From NCBI RefSeq assembly GCF_041530365.1, contig NZ_CP168034.1, positions 2,294,001 through 2,358,000 on the forward strand: a DNA stretch of 64,000 nt, written 5' to 3'. Both the position numbers and the translations under genes were made by a program. This document shows positions 33,549 to 43,847 of this stretch, in pieces (the first letter of the stretch is position 1; each line of letters opens with the position of its first letter). The DNA is from Capnocytophaga sp. ARDL2 (GTDB taxonomy: Bacteria; Bacteroidota; Bacteroidia; Flavobacteriales; Flavobacteriaceae). Under the pieces are notes generated by a model, which saw only the letters and a program-made list of their open reading frames with translations, was not told where the DNA came from and made no database searches.

Positions 33549-36119
33549 ATGAAAAAACAATTTGTCTTTTTATTATCTCTTTTGATATTGTCAAGTTTTT
33601 CAACCGTTTTTGCTCAGTACGCAACTACACACCACATAGCACCTGCTCCATGGAAATATTGGAGTAATGCTAATGAAATTGTAATAGGAACCATGTCAAC
33701 TGAGCAAGTACAGGTTAATTTGAGAAAAAGCGATGGAACTTTAGTAACCAATCTTACTCTTACAAACTTACAACCTGTATCTTATCGATTTGAGGGACAG
33801 CCTTCCAATAATTTTTACAATATTATTGGGGATATTTATAATGATATCGGATTGATTGTAGAGGCATCGGCTCCTGTGATGGTAAATTTGCGAAATATTG
33901 CATCAGATTCTTGGGGAACTTCGGCTAATAATATCAAAGGAAATGCCTCTTTGGTTAGTTTTGGTAACGAAGGATTGGGGACAGATTTTTTGGTAGGTTA
34001 CTATCGTACTTCTACTCAAGGTTTGTTTATCCCAGATACCGGAAATCAAAGTGCTGTCTATTCTGTAATGGCTACAGAAGATGATACAACTGTTGCACTT
34101 TTGACTCAAGATATAACACTAAATGCTGGGCAAAGTTATTTATTTACCGCTCCCATTGGTACAAAAATCACTGCTGATAAATTGGTGGTTATGAATGTAG
34201 GAAGTTACGGAGATACTCCTCAATTGTGCGGACCAGGTGGTGGACACGGACAAGATGGTACGTTTGACCAAATTGCTCCTATTCCTGTATTGGGAACGAA
34301 ATATTTGGTGGTAAGAGGAAATGGTACTGCACCAAATACCAATCAAGCAAACTTACAGTATGGTTCGGAACAAACGGTAGTCATTGCCAGTCAACCAAAT
34401 ACTACTCTGACTATTTCTCATTATACAGCTGCGGGTGCTTTGATAAATACTGTAACTGAAGTACTCCCAAACGAAGGTAGTTTTTATACTTTTTACCATG
34501 GTAACAACGCTGCTTTTTCCTCTTCATTAATTGAATCTACAGCTCCAGTAGTCGTTTATTCGGGTACTGCTGTTGATTGTGAAACCGATATTTCTACCGT
34601 GCTACCTATCGGAAATTGCTCGGGAGCCTTTAATATCCAAACAAAAAAGTTTATCAACTACAATTCGCAAAATCTTCCTTATACAGGTTTTGTCATCATC
34701 GAACACGAAACCGAACCTGTATTGATGAACAATCAAAATATCGAAACACTGACAGGAAACACGCGTATTCCATTGGGAGATTCTGGATTGTTTTTGATTA
34801 ATTTCAATAATTTAAACATTGGAAATCCTAACGATATTGTTTTGACCTCTAATCTACCTCTGACCTCAGCCTTAGTTCAGCAAGGATTAGGTTTTTCAAT
34901 GAGTGCCTTCTTCTCATCTTTTGGAGCTTTGGCTGATACTCCTACTATGACAGTAAACGAAGATTGTTCTGTCACATTGACTGCTGCTGCTGGATTTGAA
35001 GAGTATCAATGGTATTTAAACAACGAATTGATTGCTACAACTACAAACAATCAAACTATTGTAAACCAAAGTGGAAACTATACTGTAAGAGTGATGAGAA
35101 TTTGCGGATGGTCTAAAAAATCACTACCTTTACAAGTCTCTATCGATCCATGTGCGGATTTGAAAATAGAAAAAACCGTTTTGAGTAATGAAGGACTACA
35201 AGTTACCTTTAGAATAGTTGTAGAAAACCTCAACTCTCATTACAATGCAAACAATGTCATCGTTACTGATGCTTTACCTGCAGGTTATACATTTGTTTCT
35301 GCAACTGCAAGTGTTGGCACTTACAATCCTGCAAATGGACAATGGAATGTAGGTACGTTAATACCAAACGCCAATGCAACTTTGGATATCAATTGTACCA
35401 TCACTTCTACTGCTGAATACCTCAACACAGCAACAGTAACGAGTTCTACTACAGATCCAAATACAGCAAACAACAGTTCGACTGCGGGTATAAACAAACC
35501 AATTGCTGATGTAGATGCAATCAAAGACGACGGTTCGGATTTTTACAAAAAAGAACAACCTATTGTTTATACAATTACTATAACCAATCACGGCCCTGCT
35601 GATGCATTTGGCATAGTCGTTTCTGACCCTGTACCCAATGGATTGGAAAATGTTAGTTGGGAAAGTACTCAAAACACAAGTGGAACAGGAAATTTAGTGG
35701 ACACAATCGAACAGTTGAAAGTAAATGAAAACGTCATTTACACAGTCAATGCTACTGTTTCAAACAATCACTCTGGTGCATTGACCAACGTTGTCAGCTA
35801 TACCTCAGACTATTACGTTGACCCAGTATCAGAATGCACCAAATGTACAGACACCAATTACGAATTTCCAAAAATTCCTAAGGGAATCAGTCCTAATAGA
35901 GATGGCAAAAACGATATATTAGATTTGAGCGATTTCTTCATAGCAGAACTCTCAATTTTCAACAGATACGGCACTAAAGTATATTCAAAAACAGCCTATA
36001 CAAACGAATGGAAAGGTCAGTCTGATACAGGAGAAATACTCCCTACCGGAACTTATTTTTATTCTCTTTTATTGGTTGACGGTCAGGTGCTCAGCGGATA
36101 TATTCAATTGAATTATTAA
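33549..36119 (+). CDS. Large secreted adhesin-like protein with IgGFc-binding-like and DUF11 domains and a type IX C-terminal domain
   Basis: An 856-residue exported protein. The signal peptide is MKKQFVFLLSLLILSSFSTV. The large N-terminal region (about 25-460) resembles the IgGFc-binding-protein-like N-terminal domain of Bacteroidota (FLVGYYRTSTQGLFIPDTGN, GTKYLVVRG, APVVVYSGTAVDCETDISTV). An Ig/PKD-like segment (about 465-530, EEYQWYLNNELIAT) precedes two DUF11 repeats (about 535-650 and 655-755, LPAGYTFVSATASVG; PVPNGLENVSWES). The last 75 residues (GISPNRDGKNDILDL, IFNRYGTKVYS, PTGTYFYSLLL) are a CHU_C/gliding-motility type domain, the type B signal of the type IX system. Surface location is inferred. 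Confidence 0.9.
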   Translation: MKKQFVFLLSLLILSSFSTVFAQYATTHHIAPAPWKYWSNANEIVIGTMSTEQVQVNLRKSDGTLVTNLTLTNLQPVSYRFEGQPSNNFYNIIGDIYNDIGLIVEASAPVMVNLRNIASDSWGTSANNIKGNASLVSFGNEGLGTDFLVGYYRTSTQGLFIPDTGNQSAVYSVMATEDDTTVALLTQDITLNAGQSYLFTAPIGTKITADKLVVMNVGSYGDTPQLCGPGGGHGQDGTFDQIAPIPVLGTKYLVVRGNGTAPNTNQANLQYGSEQTVVIASQPNTTLTISHYTAAGALINTVTEVLPNEGSFYTFYHGNNAAFSSSLIESTAPVVVYSGTAVDCETDISTVLPIGNCSGAFNIQTKKFINYNSQNLPYTGFVIIEHETEPVLMNNQNIETLTGNTRIPLGDSGLFLINFNNLNIGNPNDIVLTSNLPLTSALVQQGLGFSMSAFFSSFGALADTPTMTVNEDCSVTLTAAAGFEEYQWYLNNELIATTTNNQTIVNQSGNYTVRVMRICGWSKKSLPLQVSIDPCADLKIEKTVLSNEGLQVTFRIVVENLNSHYNANNVIVTDALPAGYTFVSATASVGTYNPANGQWNVGTLIPNANATLDINCTITSTAEYLNTATVTSSTTDPNTANNSSTAGINKPIADVDAIKDDGSDFYKKEQPIVYTITITNHGPADAFGIVVSDPVPNGLENVSWESTQNTSGTGNLVDTIEQLKVNENVIYTVNATVSNNHSGALTNVVSYTSDYYVDPVSECTKCTDTNYEFPKIPKGISPNRDGKNDILDLSDFFIAELSIFNRYGTKVYSKTAYTNEWKGQSDTGEILPTGTYFYSLLLVDGQVLSGYIQLNY

Positions 36120-36316
36120 TCGTAAAAAGCATTAACTATTGATTGATTGCTTTCGTTATAGGTGAATTCTCTCACTGTTTTACTATCCGAAAAAGTAGTG
36201 GTAATTTTAGTAGGCTAATATTTAGCGGATGAACCATTTGTACCGTTATCATTTTTACATCCAACTAAAAATGTTGATGCAATAATTCCTAATGCTAAAG
36301 ATATTTTTTTTATGAT
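36116..36316 (-). pseudogene. Small lipoprotein remnant
   Basis: The minus-strand frame of 67 codons begins at an ATC where ATG is expected (36316) and reads IIKKISLALGIIASTFLVGC, a lipoprotein signal peptide. It continues KNDNGTNGSSAKY, TAG, then PTKITTTFSDSKTVREFTYN, and stops at 36116, overlapping the stop of the adhesin-like gene. Start-codon loss and an in-frame stop mark it as dead. It may also be truncated, since related lipoproteins carrying such F-T-Y-N repeats are longer; that is inference. Confidence 0.6.
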
Positions 36317-36372
36317 TTTAAAAATTTAAATGTTTATTTACAAAAATAAGATTTTTTAGCTTTTTGCAAATA

Positions 36373-36408
36373 TAAAAAAAGCGAAGTCTAAATCGACTTC
36401 GCTTTTGC
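36373..36408 (-). terminator. secA terminator
   Basis: AAAAGCGAAGTC and GACTTCGCTTTT make a perfect 12-bp stem with a 6-base loop. On the minus strand it begins 6 bases after the secA stop and ends in a T7 run. Confidence 0.85.
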
Positions 36409-36412
36409 TGTA

Positions 36413-39400
36413 TTAAAACTGAATTCTGGTTCTTATTGTTGTAGAATGTCCTGTGCTTTCTGATTGAGAAACTTCGTTTACCTCTGGAGTATTTTCTGTG
36501 AAAGATCTCGTTGGTTCGGATCTTTCCTCTGCCATTGGTACATCAAATTTCATCAACATAGACACTACATCTTTATTGATAGACTGAATGGTCTTTTTAA
36601 ACAACTCAAAGGCTTCGAATTTGTAAATCAACAATGGGTCTTTTTGTTCGTGTACTGCCAATTGTACCGATTGTTTCAATTCATCCATTTTGCGTAAATG
36701 TTTTTTCCAAGCCTCATCTACAATATTGAGCGTAATGTTTTTCTCAAATTCGTCAATCAGTGTTTTTCCTTGAGTTTCGTAGGCTTTTTCCAACGAAACT
36801 ACCACATTTACCACTCTGTGTCCGTCTGTAAATGGCACAACCATACGCTCGTATTGATTTTCTGGATTTTCAAATACTCGCTTGATTTGTACCATAGCAA
36901 TGTCTGCATTTTTTTGACATTTTTCTTGATAGTGCTTGTAAATCGCTTCATAGAAATTGTCTGTCAAATCTGCTTCTGTTTTTTTTGCAAATTCTTCTTC
37001 TGTAAACGGAGGATTGATTCCAAAAATCTTAATCGTATCAAATGTCAAGTTTTTGTAGTCATTTCCTACTTTGTTTCCAGAAATCAAGAAATCACAAACT
37101 TCAAACAACATATTGGCGATATCTACTTTCAAACGATCTCCGTGCAGTGCGTGTCTTCTGCGTTTGTAAACCACTTCACGTTGTGCATTCATCACATCGT
37201 CGTACTCCAACAAGCGTTTACGTACTCCAAAGTTATTTTCTTCTACTCGTTTCTGAGCTCTTTCGATAGATTTTGTCATCCAAGAGTGTTGGATTACTTC
37301 TCCTTCTTTCAAGCCCATTCCGTCCATGATACGAGCGACTCTGTCTGAACCAAACAAACGCATCAAGTTGTCCTCCAATGACACATAGAATTGTGATGAA
37401 CCTACATCTCCTTGACGACCCGAACGACCTCTTAACTGGCGGTCAACGCGTCGTGAATCGTGTCTTTCTGTTCCAATAATTGCCAAACCTCCAGCGGCTT
37501 TTACCTCATCTGTCAATTTGATATCGGTACCCCTTCCTGCCATATTGGTTGCAATCGTTACCACACCTGGTTTACCAGCTTCGGCTACAATTTCTGCTTC
37601 TTTTTTGTGCAATTTGGCATTCAATACATTGTGCTGAATACCACGCATTTTCAACATACGACTCAACAATTCTGAGTTTTCTACCGAAGTAGTACCAATC
37701 AATACTGGTCTTCCTGCGTTCGACAATTCTACTACATCTTCGATTACTGCATTGAATTTTTCACGAATCGAACGATAAATCAAATCGTGTTTGTCAATTC
37801 GTTGGATAGGTCTGTTGGTTGGAATTTCTACTACATCCAATTTGTATATTTCCCAAAACTCTCCTGCTTCTGTTGTTGCTGTACCTGTCATTCCTGACAA
37901 TTTGTTATACATACGGAAGTAGTTTTGTAGGGTAATTGTTGCAAAAGTTTGCGTTGCCGCTTCGATTTTTACATTTTCTTTTGCCTCAATCGCTTGATGC
38001 AATCCGTCCGAGTAACGACGACCGTCCATAATACGCCCCGTTTGCTCATCTACAATCATTACTTTGTTATCCACCACTACATATTCCGAATCTTTTTCAA
38101 ACAATGCGTAGGCTTTCAACAATTGTGTAATGGTGTGAATTCTTTCTGATTTTACCCCAAAGTCTTGGAACAATTGCTCTTTCAAAGCAGTAGTTTCTTC
38201 TACTGAAAGATTTTTCTTTTCGATAGCTGCGATTTCTGTTCCGATATCCGGCAATACAAAGAAATGTTCGTCTACACCTTGTGATAAATATTTGATACCG
38301 TTGTCAGTCAATTCTACTTGGTTGTTCTTCTCATTGATAACAAACAACAAAGCCTCGTCAACTTTTTTCATTTCACGGCTGTTGTCTTGCATGAAATGAT
38401 TTTCGGTTTTTTGTAAGATTTGTTTGATTCCTTCTTCCGACAAGAATTTGATCAACGCTTTGTTTTTTGGCAACGCACGATATGCTCTCAACAAGTTGAA
38501 TCCTCCTTGTTTGGCTTCACCAGCTTTCAACAAGCGTTTTGCTTCGGTAAGGAATCCGTTTGCCAATTGGCGTTGGTTCATCACCAAGCTTTCTACTTTT
38601 GGTTTTAATTCCAAAAACTCGTGGCGATCTCCTTGGGGTACGGCGAGAAATAATCAATGGTGTACGCGCATCGTCAATCAATACAGAATCGACCTCATCG
38701 ACAATTGCGTAATTGTGTTTCCTTTGTACCAATTCCTCAGGCGAATGCACCATGTTGTCTCTCAAATAATCGAAACCAAATTCGTTGTTGGTACCGTAGG
38801 TAATATCTGCTTTGTAGGCATTTCTACGAGCTTCTGTACTTGGTTGGTGGTTGTCGATACAATCTACAGTCAATCCGTGGAATTCAAAAATAGGAGCATT
38901 CCATTGGCAGTCGCGTTTTGCCAAATAGTCGTTTACGGTAACTACATGCACTCCGTTTCCTGTCAAGGCGTTCAAATAGATTGGCGAAGTCGAAACCAAA
39001 GTTTTACCCTCACCCGTTTGCATTTCGGCGATTTTTCCTTGGTGAATTACCGTACCACCGATCATTTGCACATCGTAGTGTACCATATTCCAAGTAGTAG
39101 GATTTCCTGCTACTTCCCAAGTATTTGAGTAAATGGCTTGATCTCCTTCTATGCGAACATTTGATTTGTATGAAGCCAATCGGCGGTCGTTTTCAGTAGC
39201 TGTAACTGCAATTTCTGAGTTTGTGCTAAATCTACGAGCCGTCTCTTTTACTACAGCAAAAGCCTCTGGAAGAATTTCCATCAAAGTTTTTTCAGACAAT
39301 TCGTAGGCTTCTTTTTCTAAAGAATCGATGTTTGCATACAAATTTTCTCTCTTGTCAATATCGGTAATTTTTGACAATTCTTCTCTGTACGAAGCAATCT

Positions 39401-39596
39401 TTTCGTCTTGTGAACTACGAGATTTTTTAATTTTATCTTGGAAATAAATCGTTTTAGCTCTCAATTCGTCATTTGAAAGACTTTCGTAGCTGGTTTGCAA
39501 CGATTTGATTTTTTCGATATAAGGTTTGATTGCCTTAATATCTTTTTGAGATTTGTCTCCGAGGAGTACTTTCAAGATGTTATTTATGACACTCAT
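36413..39596 (-). CDS. secA: Preprotein translocase ATPase SecA, with a frameshift near 38645
   Basis: The motor of the Sec export pathway. Two overlapping frames together give about 1061 residues. The first (from ATG 39596) holds QTGEGKT (Walker A), [12 protein letters not shown], the [14 protein letters not shown] helicase motif and LIIS. The second continues with [18 protein letters not shown], the preprotein-binding and wing domains, [26 protein letters not shown] and GRSGRQGD, and ends at 36413. The join LIIS-(G)-AVPQGD needs two more bases or one fewer near 38645. SecA is essential and normally single copy, so I treat this as a likely sequence error. The C-terminus lacks the zinc-binding tail. 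Confidence 0.9.
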
Positions 39597-39628
39597 AAAT
39601 AGTATATTTAGGTTTGTTTATTTACAAC

Positions 39629-39656
39629 GAAAAGGGTTATTAGAAACCCTCTTTTC
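39629..39656 (-). terminator. Weak hairpin between the DUF2795 gene and secA
   Basis: GAAAAGGGTT and AACCCTCTTTTC pair with one bulge around a 5-base loop, just after the DUF2795 stop on the minus strand. The T run after it is poor, so read-through into secA, which has no clear promoter of its own, is possible. Confidence 0.45.
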
Positions 39657-39661
39657 ATTTT

Positions 39662-39883
39662 TTAGTATTCGTCTTCGTTCCAAAGGTAATCTTCATCCGT
39701 TGGATAGTCAGACCAAATTTCTTCCATAGATTCGTACATTTCTCCTTCATCTTCAATAGATTGAAGATTTTCAACTACTTCTAAAGGTGCTCCTGTACGA
39801 ATTGCATAGTCGATTAATTCGTCTTTTGTAGCAGGCCACGGTGCATCACTCAAATACGATGCTAATTCTAAAGTCCAATACAT
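39662..39883 (-). CDS. DUF2795 domain protein
   Basis: A 73-residue acidic protein with the DUF2795 pattern: MYWTLELASYLSDAPWPATK, DELIDYAIRTGAP, VENLQSIEDEGEMYESMEEI. The family is widespread and of unknown function. In Bacteroidota a copy like this is regularly found next to secA, as here. The promoter at 39900-39907 lies 17 bases upstream of the ATG. The highly acidic C-terminus (YPTDEDYLWNEDEY) is typical. Confidence 0.9.
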   Translation of the reverse strand: MYWTLELASYLSDAPWPATKDELIDYAIRTGAPLEVVENLQSIEDEGEMYESMEEIWSDYPTDEDYLWNEDEY

Positions 39884-39899
39884 AGTTAATTTTTTATTG

Positions 39900-39907
39900 C
39901 AAAAATA
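39900..39907 (-). promoter_or_regulatory. -7 promoter element TATTTTTG of DUF2795 (and probably secA)
   Basis: An exact TAnnTTTG on the minus strand, 17 bases from the ATG, with a TTG 21 bases further upstream (in ACTTGCATT). Confidence 0.65.
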
Positions 39908-40017
39908 ATTTTATTCCTTGTAAATGCAAGTTTTTTTTAATAAAATTTATTTTCCAATAGTCAATTGTTGTGCCAAGTGGAATTTTGTGACATTTTGACA
40001 GGGGTGTTTTTTTTTCT

Positions 40018-40400
40018 TTTTAAACCACAAAGAAACATAGACGCTTTTCTTTTTTTTAGCCACGACCCGAAGGCTTGTCCGGAACTGTACGAAGTAAATT
40101 TCACGACCCTAGGCAACGCCGAATCGTAGGCAGTAAATTAACACAAATTAAATACACCTGCGATAGTTTGTATTTAAACAAATAGATTTTTTATACTCCC
40201 AATCTGTTATGCTGTCAAGCATCTCAACACAGATTTTTTCTTTCCACAAACGAACTTCTCAGAAGTTGATGAAGGGCGTAGTATGAACTTCTGAGAAGTT
40301 GAAAACTGTCCGTATCACTATTCACAACAAAGAAACAAAGAAACGAAAACACTACACTTGCAGAGTTTATCCAGTTGAATATGAAATCATTCAACAAGGA
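40018..40400. repeat. Spacer filled with degenerate repeats and two AACTTCT-AGAAGTT palindromes
   Basis: ACCACAAAGAAACATAGACGC opens the stretch, a copy of the intergenic repeat seen at 1438 and 26800. A more GC-rich piece (40060-40140) follows. The palindromes GAACTTCTCAGAAGTT (40252-40267) and GAACTTCTGAGAAGTT (40285-40300) come next. The end (GCAGAGTTTATCCAGTTGAA and CAACAAGGAAAAC) parallels the spacers at 29568 and 43777. No supported coding frame lies between 39908 and 40527. Confidence 0.5.
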
Positions 40401-40523
40401 AAACATAAACAGAAAGAGTTAGAAAAACTACTCCTTTTGAAAATAATGAACAGAGGGGAATGCGTGAAATAAAACTAAAATATAAAAGTCGAGATGACTT
40501 CATAGCAATTTATGGTAAAAACA

Positions 40524-40549
40524 TAAAAAACCTGTCTTTCGACAGGTTT
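40524..40549 (-). terminator. folD terminator
   Basis: AAACCTGTC and GACAGGTTT form a perfect 9-bp stem with loop TTTC. On the minus strand it begins 6 bases after the folD stop and ends in a T6 run. Confidence 0.85.
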
Positions 40550-40554
40550 ACAAG

Positions 40555-41436
40555 TTATTTTCTTGCTCTTCGTTCACGAGCGATTAATGTATTTTTCATC
40601 AACATAGCGATAGTCATTGGACCTACACCTCCTGGTACTGGAGTAATCCATGATGCCTTTTCTGCTACTTCGTCAAAGGCTACATCTCCTTTGATTACAT
40701 ATCCTTTTGGGTGGTTGGCGTCTGCTACGCGTGTAATTCCCACATCTACAATCACCGCTCCGTCTTTTACCATCGATGCTTTCAAAAATTCTGGCACTCC
40801 CAATGCTGTGATAATAATATCGGCTTCTTTTGTGATTTCTTCGATGTTTTGCGTCGCTGAGTGCGTCATTGTTACTGTCGCATTTCCTGGATAGGCTTTT
40901 CTGCTCATCAACAAGCTGATTGGTTTTCCTACAATGTTTGAACGACCGATTACCACTACATTTTTTCCTTTGGTTTCGATGCTGTTTCTTTCCAACAATT
41001 GCAAAATTCCAAAAGGTGTTGCGGGGATAAACGATTCTAATTCCAACGCCATACGACCGAAGTTTTCTGGGTGAAATCCGTCCACATCTTTGTCTGGATC
41101 AACGGCGTTTAGTACTTTTTGCTCGTCAATGTGTTTTGGCAAAGGCAATTGTACGATAAATCCGTCGATGTCGTCATTTTTGTTCAATTCATTGATTTTT
41201 GCCAACAATTCTTCTTCTGTAGTTTCTTCTGGCAATGATACCAAAGTAGAGTCGAATCCGATTTTTTCACAAGCTTTTACTTTGCTTCCTACATAAGTCA
41301 AACTCGCTCCGTTGCTTCCAACCAAAACCGCTGCCAAATGTGGTACTTTTTCTCCTCTTTCTTTGATTTGTGCTACTTCGATAGCTATTTCGTTTTTAAT
41401 ATCCTCAGATATTTTTTTTCCGTCTAATAATTGCAT
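40555..41436 (-). CDS. folD: Bifunctional methylene-tetrahydrofolate dehydrogenase / cyclohydrolase
   Basis: Interconverts 5,10-methylene- and 10-formyl-tetrahydrofolate, supplying one-carbon units for purines and formyl-Met. The 293-residue protein has [17 protein letters not shown] with the catalytic Y-x-x-x-[27 protein letters not shown] and [17 protein letters not shown] for NADP binding. It ends [16 protein letters not shown]. The family length and all motifs are intact. It is 47 bases downstream of ffh on the same strand. Confidence 0.97.
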   Translation of the reverse strand: MQLLDGKKISEDIKNEIAIEVAQIKERGEKVPHLAAVLVGSNGASLTYVGSKVKACEKIGFDSTLVSLPEETTEEELLAKINELNKNDDIDGFIVQLPLPKHIDEQKVLNAVDPDKDVDGFHPENFGRMALELESFIPATPFGILQLLERNSIETKGKNVVVIGRSNIVGKPISLLMSRKAYPGNATVTMTHSATQNIEEITKEADIIITALGVPEFLKASMVKDGAVIVDVGITRVADANHPKGYVIKGDVAFDEVAEKASWITPVPGGVGPMTIAMLMKNTLIARERRARK

Positions 41437-41483
41437 TGTTTTCTTTGTATATTGTATTTTGTAGTATTGTATAATGTATTTTT

Positions 41484-42830
41484 TTACATTCCCATACCCA
41501 TTCCTTTCATTTGTCCCATCATACGCATTAGGTTTTTACCTTTCGAGCCTTGCAACATTTTCATCATTTTGCTCATTTGGTCAAATTGTTTAAGCAACTG
41601 ATTTACTTGTTGAATATCCGTACCCGAACCTTTAGCAATGCGTTGTTTTCTCTTGGCATCCAAAATCGATGGTTTTTGACGCTCTTTTGGAGTCATCGAG
41701 TGGATTATGGCCTCGATGTGCTTGAACGCATCGTCTTCGATTTCTATGCCTTTCAAGGCTTTGCCCATACCTGGAATCATTCCTACCAAGTCTTTCATCG
41801 AACCCATTTTTTTGATTTGCTGGATTTGATTCAAGAAATCATCGAAACCAAATTCGTTTTTAGCAATTTTCTTTTGGATTTTTCTCGCCTCTTCCTCATC
41901 ATACTGTGCTTGAGCTCTTTCTACCAAGGAAATAACATCTCCCATTCCCAAAATACGATCTGCCATACGGTCTGGATAAAAAATGTCTATAGCGTCCATT
42001 TTTTCTCCTGTACCGATAAATTTGATAGGCTTGTTTACAATCGATTTGATAGAAAGTGCCGCTCCTCCTCGTGTATCACCGTCTAATTTGGTCAATACTA
42101 CTCCGTCGAAATTCAAACGGTCATTGAAAGCTTTGGCTGTGTTTACCGCATCTTGTCCCGTCATCGAATCCACTACGAATAAGGTCTCGTGTGGTGTAAT
42201 CGCTGCGTGTACATTGGCAATCTCGTTCATCATTTCTTCGTCCACCGCCAAACGTCCAGCAGTATCCACGATTACGACATTGTATCCGTTGGCTTTTGCG
42301 TGATTGATGGCGTTGGTTGCAATAGAAACTGCATTTTTGTTTTCTGGTTCGGAATAAACATCAACGCCAATTTGCTCTCCTACTACATTCAACTGATTGA
42401 TTGCCGCCGGACGGTAAATATCACAGGCTACCAATAAAGGTTTTTTATTTTTTTTCGTTTTTAGGAAGTTGGCCAATTTTCCCGAAAAAGTCGTCTTTCC
42501 CGAACCTTGCAATCCAGACATCAACACCACAGTAGGATTTCCAGACAAATTGATACCAGCTGCATCTCCTCCCATCAATTCGGTCAATTCATCTTTGACG
42601 ATTTTTACCATCAATTGTCCTGGTTGCAAAGTAGTCAATACCTCTTGTCCAAGAGCTTTTTCCTTTACACGATTGGTAAATTCTTTGGCTATTTTAAAGT
42701 TTACATCGGCATCTAAAAGGGCTCTACGGATTTCTTTTAGTGTCTCAGCAACATTTACTTCGGTAATTTTTCCATGACCTTTTAATACATGAAAGGCCTT
42801 ATCTAATTTATCACTTAAATTATTAAACAT
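41484..42830 (-). CDS. ffh: Signal recognition particle protein
   Basis: Binds signal sequences on ribosomes together with 4.5S RNA and delivers them to FtsY. It is 448 residues from [20 protein letters not shown]; the in-frame ATG at 42854 overlaps the promoter box and is rejected. It has the N domain, the G domain ([41 protein letters not shown]) and the Met-rich M domain ([33 protein letters not shown]). The gene for 4.5S RNA is not recognised in this window. Confidence 0.97.
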   Translation of the reverse strand: MFNNLSDKLDKAFHVLKGHGKITEVNVAETLKEIRRALLDADVNFKIAKEFTNRVKEKALGQEVLTTLQPGQLMVKIVKDELTELMGGDAAGINLSGNPTVVLMSGLQGSGKTTFSGKLANFLKTKKNKKPLLVACDIYRPAAINQLNVVGEQIGVDVYSEPENKNAVSIATNAINHAKANGYNVVIVDTAGRLAVDEEMMNEIANVHAAITPHETLFVVDSMTGQDAVNTAKAFNDRLNFDGVVLTKLDGDTRGGAALSIKSIVNKPIKFIGTGEKMDAIDIFYPDRMADRILGMGDVISLVERAQAQYDEEEARKIQKKIAKNEFGFDDFLNQIQQIKKMGSMKDLVGMIPGMGKALKGIEIEDDAFKHIEAIIHSMTPKERQKPSILDAKRKQRIAKGSGTDIQQVNQLLKQFDQMSKMMKMLQGSKGKNLMRMMGQMKGMGMGM

Positions 42831-42851
42831 CTCGTTTGTGTTTTTAATGTG

Positions 42852-42883
42852 CAAATATACTACATTCTATATGTATAGACAAA
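42852..42883 (-). promoter_or_regulatory. ffh promoter (TTTG - 20 bp - TATATTTG)
   Basis: On the minus strand TTTG and TATATTTG are separated by exactly 20 bases, the best match to the Bacteroidota -33/-7 consensus in the window. The -7 box is 22 bases from the chosen ATG. Confidence 0.8.
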
Positions 42884-42902
42884 TAAATATTTAGGAGTCA
42901 AA

Positions 42903-43679
42903 TTATTGTTTTTTTACTTGGTTCCAATATTCGTCCATTTGAGCCAAATCCAAATCGTATATTTGTTTTCCATCAGCTTTGATTAACTCTTCCATTTTTT
43001 GAAATCGATGGATAAATTTGTTGTTGGTCATTTGCAAGGATTCTTCTGGATGTACATGTACAAATCGAGAATAATTGATCAATGAAAACAATACATCCCC
43101 AAATTCTTGTTTAGCAGCTTCTGTATTACCTGCTTTTACTTCTTCTTGAAATTCATTGAGTTCTTCCAGTACTTTTTTCCATACATCATCGGCATTGTCC
43201 CAATCAAATCCTACACCACTGGCTTTTTCTTGTATGCGTTGAGCTTTTACCAAAGCAGGCAATCCTCTCGGAACACCTCCCAGCACGGAATCATTTCCTT
43301 TTTTTAATTTTATTTTTTCCCAATTGGCTTTTACATCTTCTTCGTTTTCCACTTGTACATCTCCGTAAATATGCGGATGACGCTCGATGAGTTTGGCATT
43401 GACACTTTCGATGGCATCAGCAATATCAAAGGTGTTTTGTTCGCTTGCTATTTTTCCATAAAACACCAAATGCATCATCAAATCGCCCAATTCTTTCTTG
43501 ATTTCCTCAGTGTTTTCATTGAGGATTGCATCGTTTAATTCATATACTTCTTCGATAGAAAGCGGTGCCAACGATTGAAAGGTTTGTTTTTTGTCCCATG
43601 GGCATTTTTCTCTCAAATCGTCCATAATATCGAGCAATTGAGAAAAGGCGTTGAGGGGTTTTTGTTTGTCAATTTTCAT
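42903..43679 (-). CDS. mazG: Nucleoside triphosphate pyrophosphohydrolase
   Basis: Hydrolyses (d)NTPs to NMP and pyrophosphate as a house-cleaning enzyme. At 258 residues it has both MazG halves. The first holds LREKCPWDKKQTFQSL, the E-E-x-x-E metal helix in LSIEEVYELNDAI, and KKELGDLMMHLVF. The second has KVLEELNEFQEEVKAG and KQEFGDVLFSLIN. The gene stands 48 bases upstream of ffh, with the ffh promoter in between. It is close in size to the E. coli protein. Confidence 0.96.
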   Translation of the reverse strand: MKIDKQKPLNAFSQLLDIMDDLREKCPWDKKQTFQSLAPLSIEEVYELNDAILNENTEEIKKELGDLMMHLVFYGKIASEQNTFDIADAIESVNAKLIERHPHIYGDVQVENEEDVKANWEKIKLKKGNDSVLGGVPRGLPALVKAQRIQEKASGVGFDWDNADDVWKKVLEELNEFQEEVKAGNTEAAKQEFGDVLFSLINYSRFVHVHPEESLQMTNNKFIHRFQKMEELIKADGKQIYDLDLAQMDEYWNQVKKQ

Positions 43680-43714
43680 ATTTTTTATTGTTCTTTTTGT
43701 CAGTTAACTACAAT

Positions 43715-43835
43715 GTTATTACCACCGAGTTTTTTTTTACCACCGAGAAACAGAGATGCTTCGCTTTTAGAGTTTACCCTGTTGTATTTGAATTTTTCTA
43801 CAGAGAAAACAAAGATTCTTATGTGTAGAAAAAAT
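43715..43835. repeat. Degenerate intergenic repeat upstream of mazG
   Basis: ACCACCGAG occurs twice (43720, 43741). AAACAGAGATGCTTCGCTTTTAGAGTTTACCCTGTTG follows in pieces shared with 26830 and 29560, then TCTACAGAGAAAACAAAGATTC. This is the most complete-looking copy of the family. CCCTGTTG and CTACAGAG may pair as in the 29570 copy. Confidence 0.55.
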
Positions 43836-43847
43836 CACAAAAACCAA

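Noticed and set aside
33368..33667. [16 protein letters not shown]... of 99 codons
   Set aside because: It runs through the promoter region and into the adhesin gene in another frame; Phe- and Tyr-rich, AT-driven.
36698..37348. Plus-strand ORF of 216 codons opposite secA
   Set aside because: Antisense shadow of a conserved gene; composition is the complement of SecA codons.
40060..40140. GC-richer stretch, considered as tRNA or small RNA
   Set aside because: No cloverleaf, no T-loop GTTCGA word, and it is embedded in degenerate repeats.
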